Part shown: positions 17,489 to 25,604 of the stretch, one piece after another
Position numbering within the stretch: the stretch's first letter is position 1
Layout: each line of letters begins with the position of its first letter
Assembly: GCF_004522215.1 (NCBI RefSeq)
Contig: NZ_SDLR01000001.1
Span: 1,116,001 to 1,180,000, forward strand
DNA from: Ammoniphilus sp. YIM 78166
Lineage (GTDB): Bacteria; Bacillota; Bacilli; Aneurinibacillales; RAOX-1
DNA: 64,000 nucleotides
Reading direction: 5' to 3'
Position numbers and translations under genes: made by a program
Notes under the pieces: model-generated
Told to the model about the DNA's origin: nothing
Databases searched by the model: none
Seen by the model: only the letters and a program-made list of their open reading frames with translations

Positions 17489-17956
17489 ATCATGATTATG
17501 CTGTGGTATTAACGACTCTTTTTGGAACTCCTTTAACTCTTCCTCGGAAAGTTCTCCTACAATGAACTGTTTCGTAGGCATAACGGTGGAACCTTTTGAG
17601 GTGGCAAGAACTTTTACATAAAATACCCCTTGCTCAGTAAAGATTTTTTCTACACTATATTCGCCGTTACCATCGTTGCTGGCATTTATTGCTTGTTGAC
17701 TGCCTAGGCTGTCTTTTTTCCACAGAATAAATTGAACATCATTCAATCCCGCCACAGTTTCACCATTCTGCATCAGGATAGCTTTAATAGTTTGAGTCTC
17801 ATTTAAGGTGATGGGCTGAGACACAATAAGATCAACTTGAAGCGGGGTTTCCTTTTTAAAATAGTTAACAGCTTCTTCGTCTAAAGAGTTGAGTGAGCAC
17901 GCTGTTAAAAAGAAAACTAAAATAAACGGTAGAAAGATAAACTTACTTATCTTCAA
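17477..17956 (-). CDS. YtkA-like domain lipoprotein
   Basis: 159 residues with a lipobox (FLTAC, Cys near 20). The body resembles the YtkA/FixH-like beta-sandwich (LNETQTIKAILMQNGETVAGLNDV region, then GNGEYSVEKIFTEQGVFYVKV). The C-terminus is His-rich (HNHDDHH), suggesting metal binding. It lies 25 bases behind the PepSY gene and probably works with it at the outer face of the membrane. Confidence 0.82.
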   Translation of the reverse strand: MKISKFIFLPFILVFFLTACSLNSLDEEAVNYFKKETPLQVDLIVSQPITLNETQTIKAILMQNGETVAGLNDVQFILWKKDSLGSQQAINASNDGNGEYSVEKIFTEQGVFYVKVLATSKGSTVMPTKQFIVGELSEEELKEFQKESLIPQHNHDDHH

Positions 17957-17981
17957 TGGAAGTCTCTCCTTTTACATCTCG

Positions 17982-19319
17982 TTACGCATGGAAGACTTTT
18001 TTAAAGCGTTCCACCCTCTGGATAATGAACCAATCTACTAAATAAACAAATATAATCGAGGCACCGACTAGAGGAAATAGGATTCCAAAAAGAATAAGGA
18101 TCAGGGCCAAACCCTTTAGTTTCTTTAGCCCCGGAGACTTTGGAGCACCTAATTGCCCCGTCGGTTTGCGCTTCCACCATAATACAAATCCACTTATCAC
18201 GAGACCTACGATACCAATGCAGACGATTAAACCCCCGATTTGATTTATCAGTCCATACTCTAATCCTTTATGAACCGTAATCCCCCATGCCATAAGTTTT
18301 CCTATCGTTTCATAATTATCGTATCGATAGTCTGCTAAAATGGCACCAGTGTACTGGTCGATATGCAATGTCACTTCATCACGGGCCTTAGGAGGGAAAG
18401 CGGAAATGGTATAAACACCGTCTTGTTTCTTAGGAAAAATAACAGTATAACTAGGATGAATATTTTGGCCATCGGTAATACTTACAACATCATCAATGCT
18501 TAGAGGAATATAACCTTGAATTTGCGAAGACGGTACATCTAAATTCTGTGCAGCCCATGGAACATCAGCAATTTCCTTGGTCTTTACTGTCGAAGTTGGG
18601 GCACTGCCAACCCAAACTGAAGGAGGGTAGCCGACTCCCGCATTTGTAGCTAGGTACTGAACCTTTGTTCCCCATAACCCTGACCAAAGCAGACCCGTAA
18701 TAACGAGAAAAAACATGGTTGCTGATATCCAGAATCCTGGTACAACATGCAGATCTCGAATGAGATTTTTTCGACCACCACTCAAGCGTGGAACAAGAAC
18801 GCCTAGCCATTTCCTTTTTTCATTTGGCATCCATAAATATATCCCTGTAACGATCAAAATAATCGTCCAGCAGGCCGTCAATTCCACAATTCGGTCCCCT
18901 ACGGTTCCTAGCATTAATTCACCGTGAAACTCTTCGATTCGATCCATTAGTCGATTTTTATCTTTTAGTTCCCCTATAATGTCTCCGGTATAAGGATTAA
19001 CAAATATTGTAACCGATTCACCATGTAAATTGACTTTTACTTCAGCTGAACGTATCGGACTTTCTCCTGGACGGTACCTTGTTACTTGAGCTTCAGGGTA
19101 TTGACTCATAACGGCATGAATGTGCTCTGAAGGCAACAATTTTTGATTTTTTTCCTCAACACGATAGTAATCTTGGTACATCCAGTTCTCAATTTGAGGC
19201 TTAAACAAATAAACAGAACCAGTTATAGCAAGAATGAGGATAAACGGGGCAAAAATAAGGCCAGCATAAAAATGCCATCTCCATATCGTTTGATAAAGGG
19301 ACGGTTTTCCTTGTTTCAT
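17982..19319 (-). CDS. PepSY-associated membrane protein
   Basis: 445 residues. Membrane helices near residues 15-35, 145-165, 195-215, 365-390 and 405-435, separated by two extracytoplasmic PepSY-like stretches. GLIFAPFILILAITGSVYLF at the first helix and the LYLW/FHGELM His region are typical of the PiuB/PepSY_TM family, linked to siderophore or metal reduction. The downstream YtkA-like lipoprotein supports a metal role. No convincing Fur box was found upstream. Confidence 0.85.
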   Translation of the reverse strand: MKQGKPSLYQTIWRWHFYAGLIFAPFILILAITGSVYLFKPQIENWMYQDYYRVEEKNQKLLPSEHIHAVMSQYPEAQVTRYRPGESPIRSAEVKVNLHGESVTIFVNPYTGDIIGELKDKNRLMDRIEEFHGELMLGTVGDRIVELTACWTIILIVTGIYLWMPNEKRKWLGVLVPRLSGGRKNLIRDLHVVPGFWISATMFFLVITGLLWSGLWGTKVQYLATNAGVGYPPSVWVGSAPTSTVKTKEIADVPWAAQNLDVPSSQIQGYIPLSIDDVVSITDGQNIHPSYTVIFPKKQDGVYTISAFPPKARDEVTLHIDQYTGAILADYRYDNYETIGKLMAWGITVHKGLEYGLINQIGGLIVCIGIVGLVISGFVLWWKRKPTGQLGAPKSPGLKKLKGLALILILFGILFPLVGASIIFVYLVDWFIIQRVERFKKVFHA

Positions 19320-19587
19320 ATCAACGCTCCTAACTGATGACTTTAACTTGTATTTATTATAGGTAGTAGAGTTACGTATGTATATGACCCACCTTAGCTA
19401 TTTTTCACTTACTTTCCAAGCGTTTTGGAGTCTGCTGCCAGACCAATATTTAGGAAATCTTTACAGATCTTTAGTTTTTTAGGCACTTTAAAATTATCTC
19501 CAAGGTCAACTATCTCTACCAACATGAAAGCATGATTGATAGCATGTTACAATAAAAGGAACGATCTTAATTAAGGAGTTGAGTAAC

Positions 19588-20703
19588 TTGATTGATAAGA
19601 GGTTCTTACAATATCTCCTATTAATGACCACCCTTACGGCTTGTAAAGCGGAAACCCCTCATGTGGATTCAGTGGGACAAGAATTTCCGTATGAATTAGA
19701 AACACTTGCGGAAGGGCTTGAGGTACCATGGGAAATGGAAATAGTTGACGATGGTAGGATATTTTTTACTGAGAGACCTGGAGTGGTACGCGTAATGTTA
19801 GACGGAAAGCTCCTGCCCGAACCTGTAATCCACTTAGAAGAACCTTTTCGTACTGGCGGCGAAGGAGGCTTACTTGGGCTTGCCTTGGATCCTGAGTTTT
19901 TAACGAATGGATTTATTTATGTCTATCACACCTATGAATCAAATGGGGAGGTTCTTAATCGAGTACTTCGTTTAAAAGAAGCGAATAATGTTGCCATCAT
20001 TGACAGAGTCTTGCTGGATGGTTTAGCCGGAGCTCAAAACCATAATGGCGGTAGGATAAAAATAGGTCCCGATGGCCACTTGTACATTACAGCAGGTGAT
20101 CGCTATCAGCCTGAAATGGCGCAAGAAGAAAATAGTTTAGGGGGAAAGATTCTCCGCATAGCTCGAGACGGTTCAATACCCCATGATAATCCGTTTCCAG
20201 GGTCACCAGTATACAGCTACGGACACCGGAATCCTCAAGGCTTGGCTTGGGATCCCATGAATGGCAAGCTTTATGCATCAGAGCATGGTCAATCGGCTCA
20301 CGATGAAATTAATAGAATAGAGCCGGGCGCGAACTATGGCTGGCCTCTCATCGAGGGAGATGTTACATTAGCGGAACGACCTGAATTGAAAACACCTTGG
20401 ATCCATAGTGGGTCCGAGACCTGGGCACCTTCTGGGATGACGTTTGTTTCAAAAGGTCCCTGGAAAGGCCAGCTATTGGTAGCAAATTTACGCGGGAATC
20501 AGGTCTTGAAGATTAACTTAAGTTCTGATAGACAGGAAGTTGAAGGGATAGAGTTGAAATTTCGTGAGTGGGGACGTATTCGAAATGTTTCTGAAGGTCC
20601 CGATGGTTCCTTGTATATCATGACAAACAATCGAGATGGCCGGGGAAGAGCCAGTCCTGCAGATGATAAAATTTACCGCTTGATGCCAATTTGGAAGGAA
20701 TAA
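19588..20703 (+). CDS. PQQ-dependent sugar dehydrogenase-like lipoprotein
   Basis: 371 residues from a TTG nine bases after AAGGAG. The first TTG at 19579 touches the site and is less likely. A lipobox (TTLTAC, Cys near 18) follows a short signal. The body has the soluble aldose dehydrogenase pattern: VPWEMEIVDDGRIFFTERPG, GEGGLLGLALDP, HNGGRIKIGPDGHLYIT, GHRNPQGLAWDP and SEHGQSAHDEINRI. Family members oxidise sugars with PQQ and pass electrons to the respiratory chain. No pqq genes are in the window. Confidence 0.9.
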   Translation: MIDKRFLQYLLLMTTLTACKAETPHVDSVGQEFPYELETLAEGLEVPWEMEIVDDGRIFFTERPGVVRVMLDGKLLPEPVIHLEEPFRTGGEGGLLGLALDPEFLTNGFIYVYHTYESNGEVLNRVLRLKEANNVAIIDRVLLDGLAGAQNHNGGRIKIGPDGHLYITAGDRYQPEMAQEENSLGGKILRIARDGSIPHDNPFPGSPVYSYGHRNPQGLAWDPMNGKLYASEHGQSAHDEINRIEPGANYGWPLIEGDVTLAERPELKTPWIHSGSETWAPSGMTFVSKGPWKGQLLVANLRGNQVLKINLSSDRQEVEGIELKFREWGRIRNVSEGPDGSLYIMTNNRDGRGRASPADDKIYRLMPIWKE

Positions 20704-20730
20704 CTAAGTTTCAAGTCAGTTCCAATTTAT

Positions 20731-20760
20731 ATAGAAAGGAGGGGACCCCCTCCTTTCTAT
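20731..20760. terminator. Perfect 14-bp inverted repeat
   Basis: ATAGAAAGGAGGGG (20731-20744) and its exact complement (20747-20760) are separated by AC. There is no T-run, so this is a hairpin of uncertain function just after the sugar dehydrogenase gene. The stretch from 20761 to 20939 holds nothing else I can identify. Confidence 0.55.
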
Positions 20761-20939
20761 CCCCATGTTGTTCCAATCACCACTTGTGGGACGTAAACCC
20801 CAGCACTAATCTGTTCCTATCCGCTATAAAAGACCCCAAATTTGGTACAAATTTTCACCCTTAATCAAATGGGTAGATTAGATGAGTACATCACTATTTT
20901 TTCCGGTTTGGGAAACTACTACCTCTCTTCAGATTAGGT

Positions 20940-20955
20940 TGTGATAAAAATCATA
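20940..20955 (+). promoter_or_regulatory. Imperfect FNR/CRP-type box before a small ORF
   Basis: TGTGA-TAAAAA-TCATA has one mismatch to TGTGA-N6-TCACA. TATAAT at 20974-20979 could be the -10, putting the box centre about 39 bases upstream of the start, near the activating position. Confidence 0.4.
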
Positions 20956-21005
20956 GATAGAATTCCTCATTTGTATAATAAATGAAAGGAAGGACGAGGG
21001 CAGAA

Positions 21006-21137
21006 ATGCGGCCAGGCTATGCGCTAGAGGTTGAGTTTACAACACTAGAACAAATGAACAAGTTGGCGGTGCCCAAGGTCGTTCTATTTCCTTTTGAAGA
21101 TGGGGATGCCCTCTGGGTGGGGAAAAAGGTGAAATAA
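21006..21137 (+). CDS. Small protein, 43 aa
   Basis: ATG follows GGACGAGGGCAGAA. The product MRPGYALEVEFTTLEQ... is soluble with a central VPKVVLFPFEDGD segment. I do not recognise the family. The TATAAT and FNR-like box upstream support a real gene, possibly oxygen-regulated. Confidence 0.5.
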   Translation: MRPGYALEVEFTTLEQMNKLAVPKVVLFPFEDGDALWVGKKVK

Positions 21138-21248
21138 GGCCTTCTTTGTAAGATACATCGGAAGGTGTGTATTGAAGTCTTTTTTCAACTTCAACAATAT
21201 AGGTTAGAATAGGGGTAATGGTTAAAGTTGGAAGAGGAGTGATTAGAA

Positions 21249-22211
21249 TTGACTTATCTCTTATTGATCCTTGGATTTGCCTTACTAATTAAGGGGGCTG
21301 ATTTTTTCGTGGAAGGGGCTTCGAAGATTGCCCAAGCCCTTCATGTGTCCCCTTTGCTTATCGGCTTAACAATAGTAGCATTTGGTACGAGTTCACCAGA
21401 GGCAACTGTGAGTATTGTTGCAGCCCTTGAAGAAAGTGCAGGGGTGGCCATCGGGAATGTTGTGGGTAGCAATATTTTCAACATTACCTTAGTTGTTGGA
21501 ATCACGGCCATCCTAAATCCGTTGACGGTAGAAGACGAGACGATTCGCAAAGAGATCCCCTTTACCCTACTCGCTAGTACGGCTTTTCTCGTACTAATTA
21601 GCGATGTCCAGTTTCAAGGCGCAAGTGACAACCTGATTACTAGAGGCGACGGATTTATTTTCCTCTTATTCTTTGCAATCTTCCTGTACTATATCTTTGA
21701 GGTTGCCAGACATAGTCGGGAGAAGGGAAAAACTGAAGGCACATTACATACACAGGAAAAGATTTCTTGGTCTAAGAATATCTTGTTTACGATAGGTGGT
21801 CTAGCTGCCATTATTTTTGGAGGGGAGCTCGTTGTAAGCAATGCAACCACGATTGCCTTGTCTTTTGGCATGAGCGAAACCTTAGTGGGCTTAACGATTG
21901 TAGCAGTCGGAACCTCATTACCGGAGCTTATCACCTCGGTCACCGCGGCATTGAAAAAGCAAAGTCAAATAGCTTTAGGAAATATTGTGGGGAGCAATAT
22001 ATTTAATATTCTTTTTGTTCTCGGATCTGCGTCAGTCATTTCTCCTTTAGCAGTAGACAGCCAAATTTTTGTGGATGTTGTTTTGATGATCATCCTCACG
22101 GGAGTTCTGCTGATTTTTTCGAGAACCCACTTTAAAGTCGGCAAATTTGAAGGTATGGTACTAGCTTTAGCTTATATCCTGTATATGGTGTATATTATCC
22201 TAAGAAACTAG
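21249..22211 (+). CDS. Calcium/sodium antiporter, CaCA family (YrbG type)
   Basis: 320 residues, about ten helices, TTG start behind GGAAGAGGAG. The two alpha repeats of the cation/Ca2+ exchanger family are clear: GTSSPEATVSIVAA with GNVVGSNIFNI (near residues 47-80) and GTSLPELITSVTAA with GNIVGSNIFNI (near 220-255). It exchanges Ca2+ against Na+ or H+ at the cytoplasmic membrane. The manganese riboswitch begins about 95 bases after it but serves the next genes. Confidence 0.93.
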   Translation: MTYLLLILGFALLIKGADFFVEGASKIAQALHVSPLLIGLTIVAFGTSSPEATVSIVAALEESAGVAIGNVVGSNIFNITLVVGITAILNPLTVEDETIRKEIPFTLLASTAFLVLISDVQFQGASDNLITRGDGFIFLLFFAIFLYYIFEVARHSREKGKTEGTLHTQEKISWSKNILFTIGGLAAIIFGGELVVSNATTIALSFGMSETLVGLTIVAVGTSLPELITSVTAALKKQSQIALGNIVGSNIFNILFVLGSASVISPLAVDSQIFVDVVLMIILTGVLLIFSRTHFKVGKFEGMVLALAYILYMVYIILRN

Positions 22212-22306
22212 GGGAGGGTTCAGCACATTGCTGCTTGCCTGGCTGTTGACGGCTAGGACGCTTTTAAGATAATATTATCTTCATCAACTTAATACATGAA
22301 CTCTCT

Positions 22307-22396
22307 CAAAGGGGAGTAGCTTTTTATCAACAAAGTCGTCATGACGGGTCACGACCCCGGCTTTGTTGGCAACGAATGTTGTTAGCGAGACCTTTG
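22307..22396 (+). promoter_or_regulatory. yybP-ykoY manganese riboswitch aptamer
   Basis: Conserved pieces in order are CAAAGGGGAGTAGC (22307-22320), ACAAAGTCGTCA (22330-22341), CCGGCTTTGTTG, and TTAGCGAGACCTTTG (22382-22396). P1 is formed by CAAAGG with CCTTTG. This is the characteristic sequence of RF00080-type Mn2+ riboswitches. The 3' P1 strand also forms the first terminator, so ligand binding should allow transcription. Downstream genes are PAP2, kinase-like and DUF456, not a typical Mn exporter. Confidence 0.95.
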
Positions 22397-22419
22397 CCAC
22401 TAATGGTAAAGGTTTTTTT
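22390..22419 (+). terminator. Riboswitch expression-platform terminator
   Basis: ACCTTTGCC (22390-22398) pairs with GGTAAAGGT (22405-22413), followed by a T-run to 22419. It shares CCTTTG with the aptamer P1, so the two are mutually exclusive. Confidence 0.92.
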
Positions 22420-22420
22420 G

Positions 22421-22452
22421 CGCTTTTACCGCTATTAGGTAAAAGCGTTTTT
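22421..22452 (+). terminator. Second terminator in tandem
   Basis: CGCTTTTACC (22421-22430) pairs perfectly with GGTAAAAGCG (22438-22447), then TTTTT. GGTAAA of the first terminator (22405-22410) could instead pair with TTTACC (22425-22430) and open this hairpin, a possible relay from the aptamer. Confidence 0.88.
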
Positions 22453-22478
22453 GTATTGTAAAGGATGGTGAAGATAAA

Positions 22479-23138
22479 ATGGCGGTTGTATGGAGATCCT
22501 TTGGGCTGACTGTATTCCCTGTGTCCACCTTCATTTTCTTCTGGCTGGCAAAGGATGTATATCTAGAAGAGGCTATGGACCTCGATTTGTTGGGCGAAAA
22601 GCTTGTTTCAGCACTTGATCATCCTGCTTGGTTAACGGTCATGGGTCTCATAACGGAAACGGGATCAGTATGGTGGTTCGCCTTATTCACGCTCATCATT
22701 GCTGGTCTTTTATGGCGTCTAAACTATAGCCGTTTGGATATCGCTTGTTTTCTGCTCGCTGTTGGCGGGGGAGGACTATTAAACAAATCGCTGAAGCTCT
22801 TTTTCCAACGGGAACGGCCTAATCTACTGCTGCAGTATGATGGGGTGGGCTATAGCTTCCCGAGCGGCCATGCCATGGGCAGCCTGATTTTCTACGGGTT
22901 TCTTGCTTACCTCGTTGTGATGAGCCCGTTTCAGCGTTGGGCAAAGTTTGGACTCGGTATACTGCTGCTCAGCCTTATTTTACTTATAGGCATTAGTCGC
23001 GTTTATCTAGGCGTTCATTATCTGACGGATGTCATTGCGGGTTACACCGCTGGGTTAGTATGGTTAAGCTGTTGTCTTGGAGTACTCCAGCTGAAAAAAG
23101 CACAAGCATCTTCAGGGAAAAGGGGGATTGTTTCATGA
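22479..23138 (+). CDS. PAP2-family membrane phosphatase
   Basis: 219 residues with six membrane helices. The three phosphatase motifs are present: KLFFQRERP (near 106), YSFPSGHAMGS (near 127) and SRVYLGVHYLTDVIAG (near 172). Enzymes of this kind dephosphorylate lipid phosphates such as undecaprenyl diphosphate or phosphatidylglycerol phosphate. The gene starts 26 bases after the second terminator of the Mn2+ riboswitch and overlaps the following gene as ATGA. Confidence 0.92.
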   Translation: MAVVWRSFGLTVFPVSTFIFFWLAKDVYLEEAMDLDLLGEKLVSALDHPAWLTVMGLITETGSVWWFALFTLIIAGLLWRLNYSRLDIACFLLAVGGGGLLNKSLKLFFQRERPNLLLQYDGVGYSFPSGHAMGSLIFYGFLAYLVVMSPFQRWAKFGLGILLLSLILLIGISRVYLGVHYLTDVIAGYTAGLVWLSCCLGVLQLKKAQASSGKRGIVS

Positions 23139-23704
23139 TATCCATTGCCAATCGCTTTGCCGGACAGGTACCAAGAGGAGAATTTCATCTTCTGGGAGAA
23201 GGACGGAGTGCTTGGGCCTATCGAGTCGGTTCAACTCATCAAGCGGTAAAAATCTTTTTCCCTTCCTTTGCTCACTTGGCAAAAGAAGAGGCATCGGTCT
23301 ATCAGGTTCTTCAAGGATCGCCCTATTATCCTGCCCTATATCAGGTCGGCGCAGATTACCTGGTAATGGATTATATCGAGGGCATAACCCTCTTCGAATG
23401 TTTATGCCGGGGCATACTTATTACGAAAGAACATATTCTTGAAGTGGATAAGGCGCTCGAAGACGCTCGAGAAAGAGGGCTTAATCCTTCAGACATTCAT
23501 CTTCGGAATATCTTGGTCACGACTGAAGGGAAAATTAAATTGATTGATGTCGCCCGTTTTAGACAGACCAAGAATTGTCCTCAATGGGAGGACTTGAAAA
23601 GAGCGTTTTACCGATTTTACCAAATGCCTTATTTTCCTAAGAAAATACCTCCATTTATTCTTAACTTGACAGCGGCCCTATATAAGAGAAAATTTTTGCG
23701 TTAG
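23135..23704 (+). CDS. Small protein kinase-like protein (YrzF type)
   Basis: 189 residues from the ATG inside the ATGA overlap with the PAP2 stop; AAAAGGGGG precedes it. It has a compact kinase fold: glycine-rich LGEGRSAWAYRV, VK of QAVKIFF, the hinge LVMDYIEG, a catalytic-loop-like NPSDIHLRNIL and LIDVARF in place of DFG. It resembles short Ser/Thr kinase-like proteins of Bacillus. Activity is uncertain because the HRD and DFG motifs are non-canonical. It is translationally coupled to PAP2. Confidence 0.8.
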   Translation: MISIANRFAGQVPRGEFHLLGEGRSAWAYRVGSTHQAVKIFFPSFAHLAKEEASVYQVLQGSPYYPALYQVGADYLVMDYIEGITLFECLCRGILITKEHILEVDKALEDARERGLNPSDIHLRNILVTTEGKIKLIDVARFRQTKNCPQWEDLKRAFYRFYQMPYFPKKIPPFILNLTAALYKRKFLR

Positions 23705-23715
23705 GAGATTTAGTT

Positions 23716-24198
23716 GTGGATTACTTATACTGGATTCTAATTGTCGGATTATTTGTATTAAGTTTTGCTGGCATTGTATTCCCTATTATTCCATCCGTAG
23801 TGGTACTATGGGGCGGGTTTCTTATCTACCAATTTTTAATCGAAAGCGGAAATCTCTCTTTATTCTTTTGGATATCGATGGGTTTGTTTACCGTACTACT
23901 GATCGTAGCCGATTTTATCGCCAACAGTTATTTTGTCAAAAAGTATGGAGGAAGTAAGTGGGGAGAGAGGATGGCTGCCGTTGGACTTATTGTCGGATCG
24001 TTCATTGTTCCCCCTTTCGGGATCTTAATTGTCCCTTTTGTTGCCGTACTGTTGACAGAACTGCTACAAAAAAGAACGCTAAAGGAGGCTTTTCTTGTCG
24101 GATTCGGGTCCCTCATGGGTTTTTTGGGCGGATCCTTCGCTAAAGCGGTGATTCAGCTCATCATGATCATATGGTTTATGGTTGAGGTCGTAATTTAA
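23716..24198 (+). CDS. DUF456 membrane protein
   Basis: 160 residues, GTG start after AGGAGATTTA, four or more helices. The N-terminal GIVFPIIPSVVVLWGG and the GGSKWGERMAAVGLIVG segment fit DUF456. It follows the kinase-like gene by 11 bases and ends the riboswitch-controlled set. Function unknown. Confidence 0.85.
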   Translation: MDYLYWILIVGLFVLSFAGIVFPIIPSVVVLWGGFLIYQFLIESGNLSLFFWISMGLFTVLLIVADFIANSYFVKKYGGSKWGERMAAVGLIVGSFIVPPFGILIVPFVAVLLTELLQKRTLKEAFLVGFGSLMGFLGGSFAKAVIQLIMIIWFMVEVVI

Positions 24199-24317
24199 TA
24201 ATGCAAGAGGGCTAGAAAGCAGAGGAAAAATTGCTTCTAGCTCCTTTTTGTTTGTCGCTTTTCGACAGGAAAGTGAATAATTTATTGCAGGTTTATCTTA
24301 CAGCAAGGAGGAAGAAA

Positions 24318-24818
24318 TTGATTAGGAGATCACAGATGTTGGCTAGGAAATGTCTGGGCCAAAAGCCTAATACGATCGATTTAGCTCGAAGATTTCGCCA
24401 GCTTGTTGCTAGGTCAACAGACTTTGCCGTAATTTCTCGTGAGACATTGACAGGTGCAGGACAAGAAATTTTAGAGATTAACCGAGATTTTATTCGCATA
24501 TTTGCTCCGCCAGAAACAGCCGATTTACTTGTCCCTTTTACTGATCCCGTCATTCTATTTGTTTTTGGAGTACAGGTTCCCTCTACTCAGGTCCCCGTTG
24601 TCGTCACTACTCCTTTACCCTTGCTTCCGATTGACACTGAATTTCCCATCTTTGGTCGCCGCATTATTGAAAGGGCCCCTCGAACATTTTCTGGAACAAT
24701 CATCCGCATAGGTTCTAATTTTATTGAGCTTAAGCCTTCCATCTTAGGTATTCCATCGATCGCCTTAGTTCCGCTGAATCGTTTTGTCACCGTCGATTGC
24801 GTAGAGGATGAAGAGTAA
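24318..24818 (+). CDS. Hypothetical protein, 167 aa
   Basis: I chose the TTG at 24318, six bases after AAGGAGG (24305-24311); the longer frame from 24231 has no such site. It is soluble and basic at the N-terminus, with a valine- and proline-rich middle and the repeated phrase RIGSNFIELKPSILGIPSIALVPLN near the end (partly quoted: FIELKPSILGIPSIALVPL). I do not recognise it. The neighbouring gene is also unknown, 17 bases away, with its own strong ribosome site. Confidence 0.65.
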   Translation: MIRRSQMLARKCLGQKPNTIDLARRFRQLVARSTDFAVISRETLTGAGQEILEINRDFIRIFAPPETADLLVPFTDPVILFVFGVQVPSTQVPVVVTTPLPLLPIDTEFPIFGRRIIERAPRTFSGTIIRIGSNFIELKPSILGIPSIALVPLNRFVTVDCVEDEE

Positions 24819-24835
24819 AGGAGGAGTTGAATTGA

Positions 24836-25201
24836 ATGTACGAAAAAAAGCAGTGTCGTACTCCGAAACACTGTGGTCAAATTACCCAACAATTTTATCG
24901 ACGGATAGAATCAAGGCTTGTTCAAATTTCACGGTTATTAGGAAACATAGATATCAATATCTTTGTAGAATGTTCTAATAGAAGCTGTACCTTCGATTTC
25001 CCGCTAACCATCCCTCGCCAAACACCTCAACGACGTAGAGATCGGATAAACAGACTCGTAAGGGAAAGCCGAATACTCATTGTTAGACTCCTTCAATTTA
25101 TCGGTTTTAACGCCGTTATCATCAATTGCTCCAGAGACATTGCCAACGGGGGTTTTCGCTGTGTGTTTACCCTCTACCCGATTTTTCATCCCCATATTTA
25201 G
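24836..25201 (+). CDS. Cysteine-containing hypothetical protein, 121 aa
   Basis: ATG preceded by AAAGGAGGAG. The product is very basic (many Arg in RQTPQRRRDRINRLVRESR) and has six cysteines, two of them in an N-terminal QCRTPKHC pair. No signal peptide is evident. I do not recognise the family. A basic, Cys-bearing protein in this spore-former could be a coat component, but this is only a guess. Confidence 0.6.
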   Translation: MYEKKQCRTPKHCGQITQQFYRRIESRLVQISRLLGNIDINIFVECSNRSCTFDFPLTIPRQTPQRRRDRINRLVRESRILIVRLLQFIGFNAVIINCSRDIANGGFRCVFTLYPIFHPHI

Positions 25202-25510
25202 AAAGGAGGAACAGTAGGGTGAAGAAGCTAAAACGCAATGCTTGTTAGCGGCGGCTAAAGGTATCCCAAAGGAGGATTGAAAAAGAATTAACCATAATGG
25301 CAAAAATTCTTAGGGCTAACCAGGTCGCTGTATCTTGTGCTAGATTCAATCCCAGAGAACCTCTTGCTTGCTTTTTTCGTTTCTCGACTGAGATCCCAGA
25401 AGACTTTTAATCTCACAAGCAGATAATGAGATAAACTCCCATAGTAGGTATAACCAGCCCATCCTACTTGCATATACGGGGCATGGGACAATTCAAAGGT
25501 AGACTAGTGT
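25202..25510. other. Gene-poor stretch with ribosome-site remnants
   Basis: AAAGGAGG occurs near 25202 and 25269, each followed by a frame that stops within ten codons. A 37-codon frame at 25296-25409 has no properly spaced site. The region looks like decayed small genes; I see no intact gene on either strand. Confidence 0.4.
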
Positions 25511-25539
25511 AAAAAGCTGATCTTTATGGTCAGCCTTTT
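25511..25539. terminator. Terminator hairpin
   Basis: GCTGATC (25516-25522) pairs with GGTCAGC (25528-25534), with an A-run before and TTTT after. Confidence 0.6.
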
Positions 25540-25604
25540 CTATGATATAAAGTAGGTAGATACTCATTTCAAATTAGCATAACCTTGCAAAAAGGAGGCC
25601 CTCA

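Noticed and set aside
19410..19430. cre-like site before the sugar dehydrogenase
   Set aside because: CCAAGCGTTTTGG has the CG core but fails several fixed positions of the consensus.
24587..24892. Minus-strand 101-codon frame
   Set aside because: Antisense to two plus-strand genes that have good ribosome sites; no domain.
25288..25491. Minus-strand 67-codon frame in a gene-poor stretch
   Set aside because: No ribosome site and low-complexity, improbable protein; kept only as part of the gene-poor region.
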